NCBI RefSeq assembly: GCF_000485595.1
Contig: NW_014577268.1
Location: forward strand, 119,249-172,549
From: Priapulus caudatus
Taxonomy: Eukaryota; Priapulida; Priapulimorpha; Priapulimorphida; Priapulidae
Reading direction: 5' to 3'
Length of the DNA stretch: 53,301 bases
Shown here: one piece after another, positions 42,545 through 53,301 of the stretch
Position numbering within the stretch: the first letter of the stretch is position 1
Layout: every line of letters starts with the position of its first letter
The notes under the pieces: model-generated
The model's database searches: none
What the model was told of the DNA's origin: nothing
The model's input: only the letters and a program-made list of their open reading frames with translations
Program-made: the position numbers and the translations under genes

Positions 42545-43025
42545 CTCTCTCCTCTCTCGTCTCTCTTCCCTCTCTCTCTCCCTCTCTCTCTTACTCCTCT
42601 CCTCCTCTCTGCTCTCTCTCTCTCCCTTCCTTTCTCCTCTCCTCCTTCTCTCCTCTCTCTCTCTCTCCTCCCTCTCCTCTCCTCTCTCTACCATGCCTGT
42701 CCTTTCCTCGGCCTCGAGTCACCCTCCTGCTCTTCTCCTCTGTGCTTCACACCTCGTCTTCCTCTCTCCTCTCTCCTCCGCTCTCTCTCTCTCTTCTCTC
42801 CTACTTTCTCTCCCCTCTACTGCCCTCCTATACTCCTGACCTCCCCCGGTCGTTCTCTCTTCTCATCTCTCTCTCTCCTCTCTGCTCTCTCTGCTCCCTC
42901 TTCCCTCTCTTTCTTTCTCTGTCTTGACTTTATGCCCTCTCACTCTCGCTTCTTCTTTCGCTCTGTCTCGCCACTCTGCTCTCGCTAATTTCTTTCTCCC
43001 AACCTCTCGCGCTCTCTCGGCTCGA
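42421..43025. repeat. (TC)n-rich low-complexity block
   Basis: Irregular TCTCTC and CTCC. Leu/Ser-rich ORFs are artefacts. Present only in copy 1 of the duplication. Confidence 0.92.
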
Positions 43026-43289
43026 GTTTTCTTCATCTAGTCCAGCCGATACTAACTCCGCGGTTCATCAGGGGGGGGGGCGAGGTGATCTGCCATCCTT
43101 CTCATCAGTAGCGCACACACGCGTATGCACAAAGAAGTTGTCAAAAACAGCTGCAACGGAACAGCAGAAAACTAGCGTAGCAAAAGCAACTTCAGATCGC
43201 GTACGAAGGCACACGATTGATTTTTCACGATCAAATAACTAGCAGCTACTGTAACTGAGAAATAACGAAAAACGCAAAACAACCCCTCA

Positions 43290-43590
43290 TAGGTTAACCA
43301 CGCCACCTGGTGTTAACCCCCACCACCTGTGTAACTCGCTCACCTGTGTTAACTCCCACCCACCTGTGTTAAGCCCCGCTCACCGCTGTTAAGCCCCACC
43401 ACCTGTGTTAACGCCACCCACCTGTGTTACCTCGCTCACCTGTGTAACCCACTCCACCTGTGTTAACCCCGCTGCACCTGTGTTAATCCTGCGCTCAGCC
43501 TGTGTTAAGCCCCGCCCACCTTTTGTTAACTCGCTCACCTGTGTTTAACCCCACCCATGTGTCTGAACCCCGCTCACCTGTGTTACTGAT
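43290..43590. repeat. CACCTGTGTTAACCCC minisatellite
   Basis: About 14 units of CACCTGTGTTAACCCCGCT with variable spacers of 15-25 bp. Contains repeated E-box CACCTG and GTTAAC. A decayed version is at 30390-30870. Confidence 0.92.
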
Positions 43591-43883
43591 ATATATATAT
43601 ATATATATATTACCTCAGCGATAAATTTGGCAACGCGTATCCGGAATTCATCTATGGCTACGGGCTTAATGCGATTAAAATATGGTGGCGTCATCTATTG
43701 GTACGGTGTTTAATCAAATCCAACGTTTTGCGATTAGTGGAACTAACCTCCATCTATAACCAGCAATTAACTTAATTCCTACAACTTCTGGTCGAAGACA
43801 AGTAACATGCTAGTAAATCTAGTAAGGTTGGGTAGTAAACTATATTAGTATTATTAGTATTATGTAAGATCAGCAATGCTGGA

Positions 43884-44400
43884 CACATTAGACACGCACG
43901 AACGCACGCACGCACTCGCACGACGGCATACACTCACACACACGCGCACGAACTCACAGGCATACGTACACGCAAGCGCGCGCACACACATGTAAACATA
44001 CGCGCACACACGAACACCCACGCACACACATGTAAACACACGCACGCACACACATGTAAACATACGCGCGCACATGATCACGCACGCACACACATGTAAA
44101 CACACGCACGCACATGAACACGCACGCACACACATGTAAACACACGCACGCACACACATGTAAACATACGCGCGCACACACATGTAAACATACGCGCGCA
44201 CACACATGTAAACATACGCGCGCACATGAACACGCACGCACACGCATGTAAACATACGAGCACACACACATGTAAACACACCCACACATGCTTACGGTCT
44301 CGCACACAATGGGACACACGCACGCATATGCGAGCACGTACGCACACATGCGAGCACGTACGCACGCAAGCAAGCACACACGCACGCGAGCACACATACA
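43884..44400. repeat. (CA/CGCA)n minisatellite with ATGTAAACA
   Basis: Units of CACACATGTAAACATACGCG in about ten variants. Shorter copy at about 50205-50400. Cys/Val-rich ORFs on the minus strand are artefacts. Confidence 0.92.
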
Positions 44401-44407
44401 TATACAC

Positions 44408-44447
44408 CAGGAGCTAATAATGACAAATTTGTCATTATTAGCTTCTG
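44408..44447. repeat. Short palindrome, hairpin family 1
   Basis: CAGGAGCTAATAATGACAAA and TTTGTCATTATTAGCTTCTG form an almost perfect 40-nt inverted repeat, followed by ATATAC. Confidence 0.9.
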
Positions 44448-44698
44448 ATATACACGCTGACCGCGTGATGAAACGACAGATTGAAACTATATGCACCATC
44501 CCCATTAAAACACCCAGTCCTAGCCCGTACATGTTTTTATCAACGGCTTTCATATTTTTTCAACCGTTCTGATACTTACCCGTATACTCCCTGCATGACA
44601 CCAAATGTGTATATAGTAAGGCTAACATGTGACAGAACACTCGCATAACATTCTTTTCACCCTACCAATATGTGCACCGATCTGCATTTCTATCAGCC

Positions 44699-44993
44699 TG
44701 TTCTCCTAGTATCTATGACAAATACGACATACGCATATGATATACGCTCTCCTATGACACTATTTGTCATAAGAAGATTCTTCCTATGACAAATATTGTT
44801 GTATGTGTTGTGCGCATCATAGGAGTTTAGGAGCGCTATTATGAACGCAAGCAGTGAATTTGAGCTGTAAAGCGGAACGAAGCTGACTCGCCAATATTTC
44901 TCATAGGAAGAATCTTCCTATGACAAATAGTGTCATAGGAGAGCGTATAAAAATTATGCGTATGTCGTATTTGTCATAGATGCGAGCAGTACA
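44699..44993. mobile_element. Foldback MITE, copy 2
   Basis: Same family as 29582-29873, with TGTTCTCCTAGTATC and ATGACAAATACGACATACG at the left and the inverted equivalent at the right. Internal sequence around GGAGCGCTATTATGAACGCA is conserved. Confidence 0.88.
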
Positions 44994-45235
44994 TGTTGTT
45001 TCTACTGAGACTGTTTACGTGTGTCAACAAACCTAGCGCGTGATTTTTGCTCTCGCAAGACTGAATCCCTGTCTCTACACTATAGGTTACCTAGCTCTGT
45101 ATACATTTCGAGATAGGTACTAGTATAAATATTTGCGTTACGTAACTATACTACGTGCGCTCGTGTTGTGGGACTGTTTGAACATTCCATTTATCCAATC
45201 ATATTTCCATTTTTCCGATTGTCGCCAATCTGAAG

Positions 45236-45289
45236 ATGGCGAGCGCACGTTTGCTGGTCATCTGCTGTTTTATAGCCTACATAACAGCA
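45236..45289 (+). CDS. Candidate signal-peptide first exon, cut at the duplication junction
   Basis: ATG at 45236 opens MASARLLVICCFIAYITA, a typical secretory leader. Upstream are CCAAT words (ATCCAATCA, GCCAATC) and a TATAAATA near 45124. After ACAGCA the sequence switches to the start of copy 2, so the natural continuation is found only at 50830. The secreted product is not identified. Confidence 0.4.
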
Positions 45290-47198
45290 ATTAGTAACAA
45301 TAATACATCAGGAGTGTATATTTGGCGAGACAGTAAACGTTGGCAGAATTACACACCTGCAGTATACATGGCAGCAGCTGTATGAGTCTCACTGACCGCT
45401 GTGCCATCGTCTCTAAAATAAAAAACACAGATACTATACAGATAAAAAAACCGCCACGAAATAAATTGATTGGAATAATATTCATTAATGTAGTGGGGTA
45501 TAGGTGTGACTTACAGGTGATACATCGGGTATATGCTGAAAGTGATTATACGTAGCCGTAAATAGTAAAAGGAAAAAAATGTTTATCACTCTCTCTTATC
45601 ACTTTTCCACAAAATGTCAGTGATTCTGTTCACTATTTATTGTTAAATTGCTGCATTATATTTCCTATTTTGCTATTCTGTTCGATGTGAACAAACACTC
45701 GTGACTCATACATAGCCCATAGCAAGCATTGTCGTGATCAATATTATCAAAACGACTAGTTGAAAAACAATCTTATTATAGGGTTATTATTATCCATTAT
45801 TATATATATTATTATTATATATTATTATATTATTATTAGGTGAGAATTTGAGGATACATCTAGTGCCATTAGTACTTACTTTTCATGTAAAAAAATTCAA
45901 CAAAAATATACCAATTTGCACCATAGAAAACTCGTGACGTAGTCAATTGAAGGCGTTGTCTACTTTCCAAATAGATCAGGTATGTAGTCGAAAACAGAGA
46001 TTTAGCCAGTATCACACATAGAACTGACTTGCTGCTTATAGGTTTTGCACAGGACAGAGGAAGACAGAAAGGTAACTCAAGGCTCACACATATATAACGT
46101 AAGACCTACAGGACAGAGGAAAACAGAGAGGTAATATAATATACAAATGTAACGTAAGACCGACAGAACTGGAAGCTGCGCCGCACTGAATTAGCCGTGA
46201 TGCAGAGGCTGAGCAGAGCACACGTCTAAGATTGGTACAGGAGAGCGTACGTGCATACACGTAGCCTATATAAGTGTGGCAGAATGCATCTAGGTAGGTG
46301 ACCCTGGTGTTGTAGCGGCTAGGTTCTGTGAGAGAGCCGCAGCGGGGAGCTTCATGATTACAAGATTCGTATTTATGAACGTTTATAGATGCGCTGGCGT
46401 CGGTAAGGCAGGGAATGACCACCCGAGGTCAATAACCTTACGTCATATGCATTATTGTGCAATATAATGCAAGAGCGGCGTGGATTTTTCAAACCTGTCG
46501 CGGGCGACCGGTCCATCGGGCGACAGATGTTCTAATTGGGATCGTGCGCGTCGTATAAAAATCGTAGACTATAGGTGTACCTACTGTTTCATATAAGTAC
46601 CGTACGATGCGGTAGGTCAGTGACCCGTAGAATAACGCAGTATCAGCATTAAAACCAGACACTATAGCTAGGCTAATAATAATTTAAGCTAATTGATCAT
46701 GAGAAAAGGTGAGCTAAACAATGAGAGAGGTGGGAGATAGAAGACAGTGTATAGTCAAAGTCAAGATGAACAGTAAGACAAAAGTCACACAGTCACAACA
46801 GACTGTTGGTGTTGCCTGACAAAGAGACATATTATGTTCTCGAAAGCTGATGAAATGTTGACACCTATTTCTATTTTTAAATTTATCTTATCTCTTTATG
46901 GGTGTCCGTGTGTGTTTACTTATATATATATAATATACTAGTATAATATATATTATATTATATTATATATATATATATAGTATAATATAGTCAGTTATAA
47001 TATATGATCTATTCATCATATATTGATGCAATATTGATCCAAAGATTGAAGATCATCTTGATATTATATCTTGATTTGATATATCTTGATATATATCTTG
47101 ATAATTGAAGATATATGCTATCAAAGATTAATTGATTAATATATTTGATCTATTATGATCAATCTATTGATAGACTCCTGATATAGTATATATATTAT

Positions 47199-47233
47199 TA
47201 AGAGCTAATAAAACCGGCATCATTAGCTCTTGA
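47199..47233. repeat. Short palindrome, hairpin family 1
   Basis: TTAAGAGCTAATAAAACCGG and CATTAGCTCTTGA form a hairpin in AT-rich flanks. Paralogue of 39401-39437. Confidence 0.72.
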
Positions 47234-48540
47234 TTATTACTATACTTACAGTTGTTGCTGGAGTTTCTCTCTCCGTATCTTTACGATGATATGTGGAAGC
47301 CCGATAAAGGCAATGTTCCGCATAGCTAAACCTTTAACCAATTAATCGCTGCCGCGATGAAGGGCAGCAGAGTAGTCTATTAGTTTCATCATGGCTTGCC
47401 GCGGAATAAGCGCATGTTGCTGCTGCTATCACGTGTAGCGTGAGCAAACGTTACAGTTACGGACCACTCAGCTGTAGTTATCTCACGTAACCACGTGGCT
47501 GCGTAATATCTATAGTAACACGTTGCTTGTCTCTTCTCTTGCGGGACGCGGCCGAGTTAGAACTCCACGTAAAGCGAATGCTTGCCTGGCTGCCTCTTCT
47601 CTTTTCTTCTTCTTCTTCTGGTCGCCTGTTCTCGCTGTTAGGATCGTAGTTAATGAGGTGTTTGATATTCGGCGGTGTATATATACTGAGCCTGTTCCCG
47701 AGTCGACTCCTGTGCTACCTGGTAGCATATACCGACCTTTCCTCTATTCCGACACTGATATAATATACTGCTGTTACTGGCCTAATTCTATTACTACTTA
47801 TGGCTTGTTAGCGTTCTACTAAATCTTGTATTTGTCCGATGCTGATACAGTAATGGTGATATGACTGCTTCTAATACTGCTGGCATAATAACTGCTACTG
47901 CTGCGAGCGCTGTTTGCTAATACTGCCGTCTGTGGCCATGCAGGTGAGAGATGTCACATCGTCTGCTTCCAGCAGCGCTTCTTCCACCGCGCGACTAACG
48001 CGTGCCTAATCCGTAAACGCTGCATAATAATAATCAGTGCTTTACAAACTTAATGCAGTAGCAGCGGAGATAGATTCGTTCGACAATACCCCTTAACCAC
48101 CGCGAATAATAGGATGCGTCCGATGACGTAATAACTCCTCGATCTCTAGTACTCTCTGTTGGTGGCGCGGTCCCAACTACGACAACTAGCGAGCATTTGA
48201 AGACGTTTCAATAAATAAAATGAATGGTTAATAAACAGGAAATGTATTTTTCTAACCAACGTTTTAATGTTTTTTTTTACTCACTTTCGCCTAATATTAC
48301 TGATAGTTTCCTGTAAATGCCGTTCGAATGCTCTTGACTGCAACACACAAGTAGACCGCCACGCAGCCGCGTGCACAAACAACAAAGATATAGAGAAAAC
48401 AAACAACAAACAAACAAAACTCTATAATTATATATATATATAATATATATAATTATATATATATATATGTGTGTGGTGTGTGTGTGTGTGTGCTGTGTGT
48501 GTGTGTGTGTGTTGTGTGTGTGTGTGTGTGTTGTGTGTGT

Positions 48541-48577
<37 letters not shown>

Positions 48578-49744
48578 CACGTGCCTGCCTGCGTGCATAC
48601 GTGCGTGTGCGTGCGTGCGCGCTGTGTGTATGTGTAATATAATGCTCTTGGAGATTGAGCTCTGTGGGAGAGGTGTTGAGGATTGATGGGCGGAAGTTCT
48701 TTGACTCCAATTAATTTTATGAAAAGAAAAGAAACTGGTAGAGTCACCCCCTCTACGGACAGTACGTTGCAAGATCGTCGGTCACGCAGGTAAAGGAACA
48801 TTTAATAGATGCAGCAGCTAGCCGTATCTTGGCAATTAAGATGCGATCAGGTGGCGCTCATACATTAACAGCCATGGCGAGAACCGAGAGCGCAGACGCA
48901 TGCTGGTGTCATCCGTAACAGCGGGAGGCTGCACGGGGACGCTAGGCGGGTACCCGTCGCATTCTCACAAGCTCGATATCGAGCTGCGAGAAGGGACGGA
49001 ATACTAGTCTAGCACGGACGCACACATTCGCCAACACGCGTAAGGCCGAACGACGACGTGCCGGACGTGACGTCACGACGGCTACGTCATGTCCGTTATC
49101 ACCAGCGAAGATTAGTAGATCCCTTGTGTTGGCACCAAGGCCTGAATTGCAACCAACGCGTTTGTATTCGTTTCAATGTTATACTAATTTATTAATCGTA
49201 TTTTTATGTGATGTATTTAATAATCGTATTTCTCTATGTGTACGCGTTTTGTTTCATACCCTTTGGCGGCTTTCATTATTATATTTACTACTGTTGTTTT
49301 TAGTGTTCAGCCACTAACACCTAATTAATTTATTAAATATGGACTATCCCCTCGCTCTTCATTTTAATTGCGATTTTGCGAATAATTACCAGTGATTTCC
49401 ACCTCTGCGGTAATTTCATTTCATTTAACTATTCATTCAACGGTTCGATTTTCGCGTCATCTGTTTTGTTATCCCCGTGCCATATATCGCCTTTCTACCT
49501 ACAGATCGAACAGAAAAGACGCGTCGCCTCGTCGCTATCTCGCTCCATTCGTCAACCACACGTATAATCAAACTTGTGCCACGCGTTCTCAGCATTCCAG
49601 TAATGCTATTAACGAAAGTAATGCAACTGCGACTCGGGTGTGAGCAATCACTTATCCTTGTTCTAACTGCATGGCGATGACATGCGCGGGCTCGTGTGAC
49701 ATGCATGTAAACACAACCCGAGAAGAGCACGTGTAGTGTTTTGT

Positions 49745-49885
49745 CAGCCTGCTATATACCATTACAGACATGCCTACATGTACGGTGTATATAGAACTAT
49801 CTATATTATACATATAATATGTATATATATATAGATATCCTATATACACCGTACCTGTAAGGTGTCTGTAATGATATAGCAGGCT

Positions 49886-49886
<1 letters not shown>
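49745..49886. repeat. 142-nt foldback
   Basis: CAGCCTGCTATATACCATTA, then CAGACA...TACGGTGTATATAG, pairs with CTATATACACCGTAC...ATAGCAGGCTG. The loop is a TA repeat. The left arm has an imperfect match near 42226 in copy 1. Confidence 0.82.
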
Positions 49887-49924
<38 letters not shown>

Positions 49925-50408
49925 CCTCAGCGATAAATTTTGGCAACGCGTATGCCGGAATTCATCTATGGCTACGGCTTAATGCGATTAAATATATGGT
50001 GGGCGTCATCTATTCGTAGCGGTGTTTAATCAAATCCAACGTTTTGCGATTAGTGGAACTAACCTCCATCTATAACCAGCAATTAACTTAATTCCTACAA
50101 CTTCTGGTCGAAGACCAAGTAACATGCTAGTAAATCTAGTAAGGTTGGGTAAGTAAACTATACTAGTATTATTAGTATTATGTAAAGATCAGCAATGCTG
50201 GACACATTAGACACGCACGCACAACGCAGCGCACGGCACTGCACGCACCACGCAACTCTCACGTTACGGCATACACTCACACACACGCGCACGAACTCAC
50301 AGGCATACGTACACGAAGCGCGCGCACACACATGTAAACATCGCGCACACACGACACGCACACACACACATGAACACACGCACGACCACACAGCGCACGC
50401 GTAGCACG

Positions 50409-50547
50409 AAATTTGAGCTGTAAAGCGGAACGAAGTTGACTCGCCAATATTTTGTCATAGGAAGAATTTTTCCTATGACAAATAGTGTCATAGGAGAGCG
50501 TATAAAATTATGCGTATGTCGTATTTGTCATAGATGCGAGCAGAACA
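50409..50547. mobile_element. Foldback MITE, copy 3 (right half)
   Basis: Only the right part, from AAATTTGAGCTGTAAAGCGG to GCAGAACA, is present; the left part is replaced by the CA minisatellite. Confidence 0.85.
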
Positions 50548-50786
50548 TGTTGTTTCTACTGAGACTGTTTAGGTGTGTCAACAAACCTAGCGCGTGATTT
50601 TTGGCTCTCGCAAGACTGAATCCCTGTCTCTACACTATAGGTTACCTAGCTCTGTATACATTTCGAGATAGGTACCAGTATAAATATTTGCGTTACGCGT
50701 AACTACGTGCACTCGTGTTGTGGGACCGTTTAACATTCCATTTATCCAATCATATTTCCATTTTTCGGATTGTCGCCAATCTGAAG

Positions 50787-50865
50787 ATGGCGAGCGCAGT
50801 TTGCTGGTCTCTGCTGTTTTATAGCCTACATAACAGCACAAATTTGTGATGATTGTTGTGCCGAA
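50787..50865 (+). CDS. Candidate signal-peptide exon, copy 2, with two 1-nt losses
   Basis: Same leader exon as 45236 but missing one base after GCGAGCGCA and one in CTGGTCTCTG. It continues past ACAGCA into CAAATTTGTGATGATTGTTG, which in the copy-1 frame would read QICDDCCAE, then a donor-like GAA|GTAATC. It may be the true exon with read errors. Product unknown. Confidence 0.35.
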
Positions 50866-51416
50866 GTAATCAGTACCTAGATGGAGCTATCACTGATAGT
50901 GACTAATACCCCCGCAATATCACTTTGTCGAGGAGAAATGGAAGGTCATGTGTGGGCCTATGTTATGAGTAAAGAATACACAGAACACCAAAAATATGAT
51001 GAAATTTAAAGAAGAAAAGGATGAGATACGGTTTCCATGGCAACGGCTTCACCGACGCACACAAAAAATATGTCCACTCTCACGTCCCATCTACACTTCA
51101 TGATGTCAAGTGTATGAAGTTTGATTGAAATCCTTGAAAACTGTAGAAGTAGTTCGCGCGCGACGAACTTTTTGCAACACACCAACCGTAAGATGACTCT
51201 TATATACCTCCTCAACTTCGTTTGCGGGGCGGTATAAAAAGTTCGCATAATAGGTAAACCCCAATTTGTCTACACTTCTGCAGTTTGGTGACTATATTCT
51301 GACATTTAATGGTTACCCAACAAATGAGCTAAAGCCCAGCTCTGCCCCTATAGTTACACTGCATGCGGCTTACGATGGCGCCCTTGTATACGGTGATTGC
51401 TGATACTAGACATATG
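50866..51416. other. Non-coding stretch
   Basis: No gene recognised. The minus-strand 80-codon ORF at 51006-51248 has no family features. Confidence 0.5.
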
Positions 51417-51711
51417 CAGGGCCGTAGCCTGTGGGGAAGGGGCAATGGGTGCAGCTGCACCCCTAGATTTTGGAGCAAAATTAACAAATAAGCTTAGCTA
51501 ATAATCGTAAATAACCCTAACGAGATTTTTCTTCTTAATAACGTGAGATCACTTATTCGCGAAATCCACGACGTCGATCAGAGCTGCGCCTGTCGTCACT
51601 CATTACATTACAGTTGAGTCATAAAATTTCGCCTGTCGGCTCATCATTACAACAGTTGAGTCATATGAGATTTCGCCCTCCCCCTTAGAAATTGAAAAGC
51701 CCACGGCCCTG
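51417..51711. mobile_element. Probable hAT-type MITE, second family (295 bp)
   Basis: Starts CAGGGCCGTAGCCTGTGG and ends AAAAGCCCACGGCCCTG, so the first nine bases are perfect inverted repeats of hAT type. Flanks (GACATATG and ATAGCTGA) do not form a clear 8-bp duplication. Inside is a partial tandem repeat with ACAGTTGAGTCATA. Confidence 0.62.
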
Positions 51712-52017
51712 ATAGCTGAGCTGTGAATGTGCGGGCGGCGGTAATGTATATTAAGCTGTCACTCCCGGCCAGGCTGCCGGCCATCATCGCGACAAATTAC
51801 GTAACTCGCGCGATAACGGCCGCAACAGCCATGGTGACGACTACATGACAACTATAAGAACAGCTGATCGCAGCACAATCCGCACGCCACGTCATCGTTA
51901 TGTGGTCGGAGGCGGGAAACACCCACACGCATTAACTCCCCTACACCCCACTGACGCACCACGCACGCGCACCCAAGGCACGCACGCTTATACATAGATA
52001 TGCACACAAACAACGTA

Positions 52018-52049
<32 letters not shown>

Positions 52050-52050
52050 C

Positions 52051-52101
<51 letters not shown>

Positions 52102-53301
52102 GCAGACACGCACGCACACACACGCTGACACGCACGCACACACACGCAGACACGCACGCACACACACGCAGATACGCTCGCACACGCACGTATACGCACG
52201 CATCATACAGTAAAATACGAACGCATACGCAGAGACGCAGGCACATACACGCGCACGCACAACCACACACACGCAGCCACGCACGCGCGCGCGCGGCACA
52301 CGAGCATTGCTTCCCGAGTGGAAAAACCACGGAGTGGGGAGAAGAAGATGACTAATATGATAAAGATGAAGAAGATGACCAAGACATGACCGAATAAAAA
52401 AAACTTCATCTGGCGACGTTTTCCACGCGAACAAAAACCCAACACGTTGTTATCTTGATCAACGTCTACAATTTGAGTGTTGCCGCGCTCGGGGAGTCTG
52501 GAGAACGACCACAGCACCAGATGACGACACCCACCTCCTCGATGGCTTCTCTCTCTTATAATTAGATACTCGACGCCAGCATTCGCGACCGGTCCACCCA
52601 CGCGAGAGTCATCGGACTACGCCTCCGCTATGAAGGAGCTACGTGAGGGCGGCTAAGAGGATAGCTTTCTCGTAGTACATTTCCTCGCGAAAAGATCTCA
52701 AGTCGTGTTGACTGAAGGATGCATCGCCAGTAATATATCTCGCGGCGATGCATAGCAAGCTTGCAAAAAGCCTAGCGCGAAATTCCGACACATCGGCTCG
52801 TACCTTTCACATTGGCCATCGGTGATTAGTTTTCCCCCGCATTGCAATCAGCTCGAATAAGAACGCGCAAGAGACGGTCGCGCCAGCGAAAACATAAAAT
52901 TATGAAAAGCGCGGCAAGATCCTTCACGCAAACATGAAATGCGAAAGTAACAAACACAATAAATCGCGTGGTATTCTTTGTTTAATACAATCACATAGAA
53001 CATCAAACATCCGGGAAAATGTCATGAATAAATATAAGCAGTGGTAGTACGCGTCGCACGCTGACAACCGCGTGCGGTGCGTGCGTGCCGTGCGTGGTTA
53101 TCAGACGCCATACTAGAAAGAAAGCGCGCTTCCGCCGCCTTTACGCAGTATATATATATAATATATATATTATAATATATATACATATACATACAAGAGC
53201 GTATTAAGAAGTATTCCTTCCTTCTTAATACGCGCTCTTGATACATATATATGTGTCGGGGGCTGAAAAGAGTATTTGTCATCAAGGAAAAGTCGTTTGC
53301 G
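51712..53301. other. Low-complexity end of window
   Basis: TA repeat at about 52019-52096, CACGCACACACACG minisatellite at 52097-52300, and unique sequence without a recognised gene. A hairpin is at 53194-53240. Confidence 0.55.
53194..53240. repeat. Short palindrome, hairpin family 1
   Basis: CAAGAGCGTATTAAGAAG pairs with CTTCTTAATACGCGCTCTTG. The outer stem extends into TATACATATACATA and ATACATATATATG. Confidence 0.88.

Larger units (their letters stand above)
37141..45289. repeat. Large tandem duplication, copy 1 (8.1 kb)
   Basis: Starts near TAGTATTAGTAACAATTAAT and ends TTTATAGCCTACATAACAGCA. Copy 2 starts immediately after. Landmarks match in order: AATGTCAGTGATTCTGTTC (37526/45615), CAAACCTGTCGCGGGCG (38580/46489), CGGACAGTACGTTG (41131/48755), the (CA) block (43880/50190) and the foldback MITE (44699/50409). 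Copy 1 has about 1.3 kb extra (42.3-43.6 kb), including a TC-rich tract and the N gap. Few coding features are seen inside. Confidence 0.93.
45290..50840. repeat. Large tandem duplication, copy 2 (5.5 kb)
   Basis: Follows copy 1 directly at ATTAGTAACAATAATACATC. It is collinear with 37141-45289 but shorter, because of many 1-3 base deletions, absence of the 42.3-43.6 kb block and shortening of the CA block. Differences from copy 1 are mostly indels. No reliable gene within, apart from the leader exon at its end. Confidence 0.93.

Noticed and set aside
42317-42988. 223-codon ORF crossing the N gap
   Set aside because: TC-rich low complexity joined over unknown bases; not a gene.
43860-44553. 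Minus-strand Cys/Val/His ORFs up to 199 codons
   Set aside because: Translation of the CA/CGCA minisatellite.
45236-50865. Toxin-like secreted Cys-rich peptide
   Set aside because: Only a leader and a few Cys codons are visible, in indel-prone sequence; no basis for a toxin call.
1-53301. tRNA or rRNA genes
   Set aside because: No cloverleaf with A/B boxes and no rRNA-like conserved stretch was noticed by eye; a covariance-model scan would be needed to be sure.

Overview
The window is metazoan nuclear DNA, not bacterial. Coding pieces are short and end in GT/AG (once possibly GC) splice sites. Introns are filled with micro- and minisatellites and miniature transposons, and (TTAGGG)n tracts occur. 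The recognisable proteins are animal families: a LIV-1 type ZIP zinc importer, a ZnT/SLC30 zinc exporter, a chymotrypsin-fold serine protease and a ZP-domain membrane protein. The repeat load and gene set suggest an invertebrate, perhaps marine; I cannot name the phylum or species from sequence alone.

Layout. 1-0.9 kb: (GT)n. 1.3-3.6 kb: a 542-bp tandem satellite. 3.7-5.0 kb: two possible first exons, then a degenerate CTATAC tract. 5.2-7.05 kb: a frameshifted THAP plus DDE (Harbinger-type) transposase relic. 8.3-9.36 kb: the last exons of a serine protease, split by a purine-rich minisatellite. 11.3-25.1 kb: the zinc-transporter region, with ZnT exons on the minus strand and ZIP exons on the plus strand. 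27.36-30.12 kb, perhaps to 37.3 kb: a minus-strand ZP-domain gene. 30.3-53.3 kb: mostly low-complexity DNA, including an 8.1-kb unit that is tandemly duplicated (37.14-45.29 and about 45.29-50.84 kb) and a 25-base N gap at 42396.

The most striking region is the zinc-transporter cluster. One gene family moves zinc into the cytosol (ZIP) and the other moves it out or into vesicles (ZnT). Both are present as good exons with conserved metal-binding residues and mostly compatible splice phases, but neither is collinear. The ZIP C-terminal exon (13.5 kb) and middle exons (18.2-19.5 kb) lie upstream of its N-terminal exons (20.8-25.1 kb). The ZnT TM5 exon (17.4 kb) lies upstream of the ZnT start codon (16.66 kb). 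Exons for ZIP TM3 and TM5-7 and for ZnT TM3-4 and TM6 were not found. An 80-bp piece of the ZIP last exon is duplicated against ZnT exon 6, so a join or rearrangement point probably lies there. This is either a scaffold made of misordered pieces or a real reshuffled locus.

The mobile DNA is informative. There are three hAT-like miniature elements with perfect 8-bp target duplications, Harbinger-like elements with TTA duplications, three terminal-inverted-repeat elements that each carry an internal telomere-like tract, and a dispersed family of 35-80 nt palindromes with borders close to TATCAAGAGC...GCTCTTGATA. In the duplicated 37-51 kb block the two copies differ mainly by single-base indels, which looks like uncorrected long-read gap filling, so reading frames there should be treated with caution.
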